Below, in pieces: positions 21,885 through 25,892 of a stretch of 25,892 nucleotides of DNA. A model generated the notes under the pieces. It had not been told where the DNA came from and did not search any database. It was given only the letters and a program-made list of their open reading frames with translations. The translations under genes and the position numbers were made by a program. Position 1 is the first letter of the stretch. The number at the start of each line of letters is the position of its first letter. Source of the DNA: CAZWFW01 sp964633445 (GTDB lineage: Archaea > Undinarchaeota > CAZWFW01). The stretch lies in contig CAZWFW010000008.1 of the NCBI GenBank assembly GCA_964633445.1, positions 1 to 25,892 of the forward strand. The letters are read 5' to 3'.

Positions 21885-22621
21885 GCCTCTATAACTATAG
21901 CATCTTTTTCTGGTATATATTTGATAAAGATTAACATACCTTTCCTTAACATGTAGCCCTCCACATCCCAAATAAGCTTATCTGCATAACCACATGGAGT
22001 TTTACCTTCTAGAACAGCATAATCTGGGTAACTGATATTTATTAAAGTATAATTAGCATCATTTATGGCGATTATGTCATATAGAAGATAATCTGTTGTA
22101 TTTATGGTAACGTTTGCAGGATTTATTGTGTAATTTATAAGTTTGTTCTCAACAAGTCTTTTACCAGTATGGTTATAAAGAAGTACTGTAACGTTATTAT
22201 TTCCAAAATCCTCACAAAGACTCTCGTTTACTGCCTCTAGGTACAATGCATTTTCATCAAGTATATTTGGTAAGGTATTGTTAACATCTTCCAAAAAAAT
22301 CTCGTAGCAAGTTATATTTTCCTTTATGTTGATTTCTCTAGATTTAATATGACATGCATATGCATAACTTAGAATCTCCTTAGCTAAAATATTCACAGAG
22401 CTATTTTTAAGGGTAATAGATTCTCTCACTACTGAAACATTGCAATATGCAGGCATCTGTAAACCAGTAAACGTAAATCTAGCATAGAAGAAACAACTTA
22501 TTTTCTTCCCAAGTGTAGGCATCTTATATAGTATTGTTAGCAAAAGGAATACGCTTGCAATAGCTAGCAAGAGTATAGCAAGCAAGGATAAAGCTACTGC
22601 TTGCTTATTCACTATAAACAA
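21881..22621 (-). CDS. pilin-like secreted protein
   Basis: The 246 residues start MFIVNKQAVALSLLAILLLA, where NK-QAV can be read as a class III cleavage site before a long hydrophobic helix (8-31). The remaining domain is rich in Asn-x-Ser/Thr sites (NVSVV, NSSVN, NVTVLLYNHT, NYTLINIS) and has six cysteines, pointing to an exported, probably N-glycosylated protein. The start overlaps the upstream gene by 17 bp and the end overlaps the next start by 4 bp, as expected for coupled translation in one operon. Function presumably structural; the family is unknown to me. Confidence 0.65.
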   Translation of the reverse strand: MFIVNKQAVALSLLAILLLAIASVFLLLTILYKMPTLGKKISCFFYARFTFTGLQMPAYCNVSVVRESITLKNSSVNILAKEILSYAYACHIKSREINIKENITCYEIFLEDVNNTLPNILDENALYLEAVNESLCEDFGNNNVTVLLYNHTGKRLVENKLINYTINPANVTINTTDYLLYDIIAINDANYTLINISYPDYAVLEGKTPCGYADKLIWDVEGYMLRKGMLIFIKYIPEKDAIVIEA

Positions 22622-22982
22622 CTATTTCACCCCTTCTATACGTAATATATAATTTTTTTGCAGAAGGTGTGATATTTGCCTCTATTTTTACACAACTTTT
22701 ATTTATCTTTAAAGCATCCAGCATATTAAGAATATCTCTGTCATAGATTGTGTAACTTATGTGTACGTTACCTTCATAACATACGACAGCTTTTAGGGAA
22801 CCTTTGTATTTATTCCAGCAACTATATATCTCCTCAGTAATGATATCTAAAGCTCTTGTCTTGTATCCTTCTATATCCTTATGGATAACTGCGTATTTCT
22901 TGATCGTTATTACAGCAATAACAAGAAAAGCTAGTCCGATAATTACTTCAATGAGTTTAATTAGGGATATCTGAGCCTTCAT
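22605..22982 (-). CDS. small pilin-like protein
   Basis: The 125 residues open with MKAQISLIKLIEVIIGLAFL. KAQ-like processing and a Glu at residue 12 inside the hydrophobic helix are the signature of a type IV pilin/archaellin-like class III signal peptide. The mature part is short, has three cysteines and ends in beta-strand-like sequence (KLYITYRRGEIVVYSE). It begins 2 nt after the stop of the TadC/ArlJ-like gene and overlaps the next gene by 17 bp. It probably acts as a minor pilin or pseudopilin for that platform. Confidence 0.7.
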   Translation of the reverse strand: MKAQISLIKLIEVIIGLAFLVIAVITIKKYAVIHKDIEGYKTRALDIITEEIYSCWNKYKGSLKAVVCYEGNVHISYTIYDRDILNMLDALKINKSCVKIEANITPSAKKLYITYRRGEIVVYSE

Positions 22983-22984
22983 TT

Positions 22985-25018
22985 CTACGTTGCAAGTGGC
23001 ATTATTACATAAATTCCGATTATCACAACAAAAACGTAAAATAATGTGCCTTTCATAAGCAATTTGCCAATTATGTAATCTCTACTTATATCATCAAATC
23101 CCTCCTTTATGCCATTTATAAAGAACCCTAAGATTATCAGCATTTCTATCACATATATACTTATTATAAGCATAAAGAGTGTTGCTGGCATAACATTATG
23201 TAGTTCTATGAATGTTTCTGAAAGTTTCTCCAAAGATTTTGCAGCAATGCCACCTATTATCTTTGATTCGATTCTTTCAAGAATTTTAACTATGTTCTGA
23301 AGCATGATAATCATAAATGTAGAGACACTAGCAATAACCCCACAAAGAAAGGGTATGATAAACGACGAGTAGAGCGTTATTGATGAAATAGTATCATGTA
23401 AGAGGTCATTCACCAATTCTTCAGTTTTTCTGAGATAACCTAAGAAATGGGAAATGTTTTTGCAAATCACTCCGGCTTCGTGAATACCTTTTTTGATAGC
23501 TTTTCTCAATGTATCCATTATTTCAAAGATTCGCTGCGAAGGGTAATTCCTTAGCACACCTACCTTATTATCTAGTAAAGCATCATCAAATGTCATGCCT
23601 GCGCTCATATTCTTAGCAATTTTTTCAAAAAATTGATATGATGTAGTATTTTGCAAATCCAGTCTACGATATCTTTCAAGTAAGTTATATATTGCGGTTT
23701 CTATTGGCAAACCTTTTTCCAGAAGCGTACCCAACTCTCTTAAGGCTAGTTCAAATTCTTGCTCTAAATTTTTAATAAAAGTTTCTTTCTTCCTCTTTCT
23801 ATAGCTTCTTAAATAAAAATATGAGCCTAGTGAAAAACCGATGCCTATGGGAAGCGTCATCGCAATTAATGTGCTTGTGAATAATGTTTCAGAACCATAT
23901 GACTTAAGACATTTCTCAGTCCATATTTTTTTAGCATCTTCTTGAGAGTAGATTTTATGAATGGTATAATAGTCCAAAGCCATCTGAGTATAGTGAAGTA
24001 TTGCTGGCAACGCTACAAGAGCTATTGCTAGGGATATAAAAGAGATTCTTACTTTTATAGACCTTATTTTGATGTGTTTATCAGGTTTAAGCCATTGTTT
24101 TTTCCTTACAAAAGCACAGGGCCTTAGAGATAGTGTTTTGTAGATATAAAAAAATAGAGTTGAGGGTAAAATAAATAGATAGCCCATAGCCATAAGCAGA
24201 TTGCTCACTCCTCCTGCAAGAAAAATACTTGCTAAAGGAAACAATACCAAGCCAAATGTTGGCAATATAACACCAAATGCGTTTATGAATTGACAAGGTC
24301 TCTGCATCCCCTTTGCGAACTTTTTCATATCTTTGTAACTTCCTTCTAGAACTATTCTCAAAGCTTCTCTTATAATTTCAAGTTTTTTCTCTAATCTAGG
24401 AGTAACCTCAATGAAACTGAATGTTCTTAGTGCTCTAACAAAGTATTTGTTCCATTCAGACCATTTTGGAATATATACGTTTATAGCTTCATCTAATGTT
24501 CTATAAACACCTATACACAAATCCCAAGTTATCTTTCTAAAATCTTGCCCTAGAGGACCACTACAATTTTTTGCTGCAAAGAAAAATGCACCTTCCAATA
24601 TGGGAGAGGTCATAAGATAAATTGACATGTATAATATTATGTCAACCATCTCATCTCCAGCCTTTACTCGTACAACATTAGCGTAGAAGTTTGGATAAGA
24701 AAGAAAATTAAAGAATACTAAAAGAGGTAATGCTAGGAAGAATATGCTAAAGGGGCTAGTAAAGAGTAAAAATAAGGGCAATGCTACTAAGAAAGCAAGT
24801 AAGAAAGCTATAAAAGCAGCTGTAAAAACTTCATCTGCAGATAACTCCAAGCCAGCAACGAAATTTGCTTTCTCAATCCGCTCTCTGTAATTTTTAGGAC
24901 ATTTTATTTGTACTATGCATAGCTTTTTGCAAATCCTTTCAAATAAAGGCCTCTTTTGTTTTTTGAACTCCTCTTCAAGAAACTCTTTATATTCTCGCGA
25001 AAATATGAAATCTTCCAT
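22985..25018 (-). CDS. TadC/ArlJ-like (GspF-type) secretion platform membrane protein
   Basis: This is the inner-membrane platform of archaeal type IV pilus-like machines, around which a secretion ATPase turns. The 677 residues show two GspF-type repeats: the first near 119-270 with membrane helices 66-107 and 250-293, the second near 418-575 (EFELALRELGTLLEKGLPIE, ISHFLGYLRK) with helices 325-343, 380-402, 550-575 and 612-635. A last helix follows at 657-674. The duplicated layout is that of archaeal ArlJ/PilC-type proteins. It is 5 nt from the upstream Cys-rich gene and 2 nt from the downstream pilin-like gene. The partner ATPase (TadA/ArlI type) is not in the window and may lie elsewhere. 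Confidence 0.85.
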   Translation of the reverse strand: MEDFIFSREYKEFLEEEFKKQKRPLFERICKKLCIVQIKCPKNYRERIEKANFVAGLELSADEVFTAAFIAFLLAFLVALPLFLLFTSPFSIFFLALPLLVFFNFLSYPNFYANVVRVKAGDEMVDIILYMSIYLMTSPILEGAFFFAAKNCSGPLGQDFRKITWDLCIGVYRTLDEAINVYIPKWSEWNKYFVRALRTFSFIEVTPRLEKKLEIIREALRIVLEGSYKDMKKFAKGMQRPCQFINAFGVILPTFGLVLFPLASIFLAGGVSNLLMAMGYLFILPSTLFFYIYKTLSLRPCAFVRKKQWLKPDKHIKIRSIKVRISFISLAIALVALPAILHYTQMALDYYTIHKIYSQEDAKKIWTEKCLKSYGSETLFTSTLIAMTLPIGIGFSLGSYFYLRSYRKRKKETFIKNLEQEFELALRELGTLLEKGLPIETAIYNLLERYRRLDLQNTTSYQFFEKIAKNMSAGMTFDDALLDNKVGVLRNYPSQRIFEIMDTLRKAIKKGIHEAGVICKNISHFLGYLRKTEELVNDLLHDTISSITLYSSFIIPFLCGVIASVSTFMIIMLQNIVKILERIESKIIGGIAAKSLEKLSETFIELHNVMPATLFMLIISIYVIEMLIILGFFINGIKEGFDDISRDYIIGKLLMKGTLFYVFVVIIGIYVIMPLAT

Positions 25019-25023
25019 TTCAA

Positions 25024-25845
25024 TTAAATTATATGCGCCTCAGTAATATTCAAATTTTCATCAACAAAAAGCTCAAGAACCAAAACCCCATTTTTGTAAA
25101 CGAAAACTCTCTTTCCAAGTTTCTCTCCAATCTTTGATGGTAATTCTTCCACTTTTATACTTGTATAGTTGAATTTCTTTTTTTCAAGATATTCTCTTAC
25201 AACCTTTGCAATGATATCGTCGCTAACTTTAAGTTTGTAATATTTGCATCTATGGGTAGTTCTATTGCAGTATTGATTAGGTGCGCATCCACAGTCCTCA
25301 CAACAGGTTTCAAATGGTTCGCAAACACCATTACCGCAAATAGGCTTCACACAATTTCCATCCTCAGAGCAGTATTCTCCTTCTTCGCATCTACAGTCTT
25401 CTGGACAATTCCAACAATTTTCAGGTGTTTTGCAAACACCATCACCACATTTTAATTTTATACATGTATTATTTACGCAAGCCTCATTTACACCACATCC
25501 ACAATCTATACAGCAGTTTTTAGCTTCGTTTGGCTCGCAAACACCATTACCGCAAATAGGCTTCACACATTTCCCTTTGAAGCAATAACTATCTTTGCAT
25601 TTACAATCTTCAGGACAACTTTCGCAATTTTCGTTGCCACTACAAATACCGTCACCGCAAACTTCCTTTACACATTTGTTATCTATGCAGGCATATCCTA
25701 CAAAACATCCGCAATCTATACAGCAACTTATTTCACTTTCGAAAAATTCGCATTTGCCATTACCACATTCAGGCTTGAGGGTTGCTATAGAAATAGCTAG
25801 TAGAGATACTATGCAAACACCAATTATAATTTTTCTGCTCACCAT
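25024..25845 (-). CDS. exported protein with five eight-cysteine repeats
   Basis: The 273 residues start with a signal peptide or anchor (5-22). Residues 27-200 hold five tandem units of 35-37 residues, each opening CGNGVCE- or CGDGxC-like and each with exactly eight cysteines: 27-58, 63-93, 98-128, 133-165, 170-200. Units 1, 3 and 5 have a CC-x2-C-G-C core; units 2 and 4 have C-x2-C-P-E-D-C-x-C. The last 70 residues form a separate cysteine-free alpha/beta domain. Similar CGNGxCE repeats occur in exported archaeal proteins; their role is not known to me. Even numbers suggest four disulfides per unit or metal binding. It is the first gene in the window of the secretion operon, and a motif like that of the other Cys-rich gene lies upstream (25849-25878). 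Confidence 0.8.
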   Translation of the reverse strand: MVSRKIIIGVCIVSLLAISIATLKPECGNGKCEFFESEISCCIDCGCFVGYACIDNKCVKEVCGDGICSGNENCESCPEDCKCKDSYCFKGKCVKPICGNGVCEPNEAKNCCIDCGCGVNEACVNNTCIKLKCGDGVCKTPENCWNCPEDCRCEEGEYCSEDGNCVKPICGNGVCEPFETCCEDCGCAPNQYCNRTTHRCKYYKLKVSDDIIAKVVREYLEKKKFNYTSIKVEELPSKIGEKLGKRVFVYKNGVLVLELFVDENLNITEAHII

Positions 25846-25892
25846 CCTTTGCTAATAACTTTTAGTGTTGGATCCCCGTAAAAGCAGTTTAT

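Noticed and set aside
21885..21971. Extended N-terminus (MGCGGLHVKERY...) for the small pilin-like protein
   Set aside because: It is entirely inside the upstream gene, and the ATGA overlap at 21881-21884 gives a sensible membrane-helix start.
1..25892. tRNA or rRNA genes and CRISPR arrays
   Set aside because: No T-loop-like GTTCRANYC with matching stems, no rRNA-like conserved stretches, and no regularly spaced direct repeats were seen. The CGNGVCE repeats at 25246-25767 are protein-coding.

Overview
The window reads as thermophilic archaeal DNA. It carries Cdc48 (here split by an intein), class I lysyl-tRNA synthetase, tRNA Cm56 methylase aTrm56, an archaeal homotetramer-type tRNA-splicing endonuclease, prefoldin beta, HerA, and proteins with class III (type IV pilin-like) signal peptides. 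DNA is AT-rich. Several genes have a TATA box centred 26-32 nt before the start codon, which suggests mRNAs with little or no leader. Cdc48 has a D1 insertion that I recall from Thermococcales, but the small secreted Cys-rich proteins, fibre-like surface protein and TadC/ArlJ-type locus would also suit a DPANN lineage. I cannot fix the taxon from this window.

Layout. 1-450: a broken clan AA aspartic-protease gene (83-319) inside a 13-bp inverted repeat. 450-2465 (minus): a two-gene operon for secreted or anchored proteins, the second with a PrcB C-terminal-type domain. 2596-6375 (minus): cdc48 with a 444-residue LAGLIDADG intein exactly in front of the D1 pore loop. 6421-6633 (plus): a small non-autonomous IS200/IS605-like element that keeps a TATA box, the 3' tail of tnpB and an omegaRNA-like structured RNA, but no transposase or nuclease core. 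It abuts the cysS stop codon. 6634-8951 (minus): cysK-cysS, a cysteine synthesis and charging operon; cysK has no usual start codon. 9261-10316 (plus): a secreted protein with phage tail-fibre-like sequence. 10401-13782 (minus): four tightly packed genes (phosphohexomutase, unknown membrane protein, CTP-dependent lipid kinase-like protein, inositol-phosphate cytidylyltransferase-like protein with a membrane tail), probably for polar lipids or glycoconjugates. 13979-15399: trm56 and endA, divergent with interlocked promoters, then pfdB. 15619-20126: an RlmI-type methyltransferase converging on and overlapping herA, with lysS upstream of herA in one operon. 20243-25845: a secretion/pilus-type locus with a TadC/ArlJ-like membrane platform protein, four pilin-like small proteins and two Cys-rich exported proteins. 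No secretion ATPase lies inside the window.

The items most worth following are the stand-alone omegaRNA-like element whose guide position faces cysS, the pore-loop intein, the two genes whose predicted start positions hold GTT or GTA, and the cysteine-loaded secretion locus, including a protein with five repeats of exactly eight cysteines.
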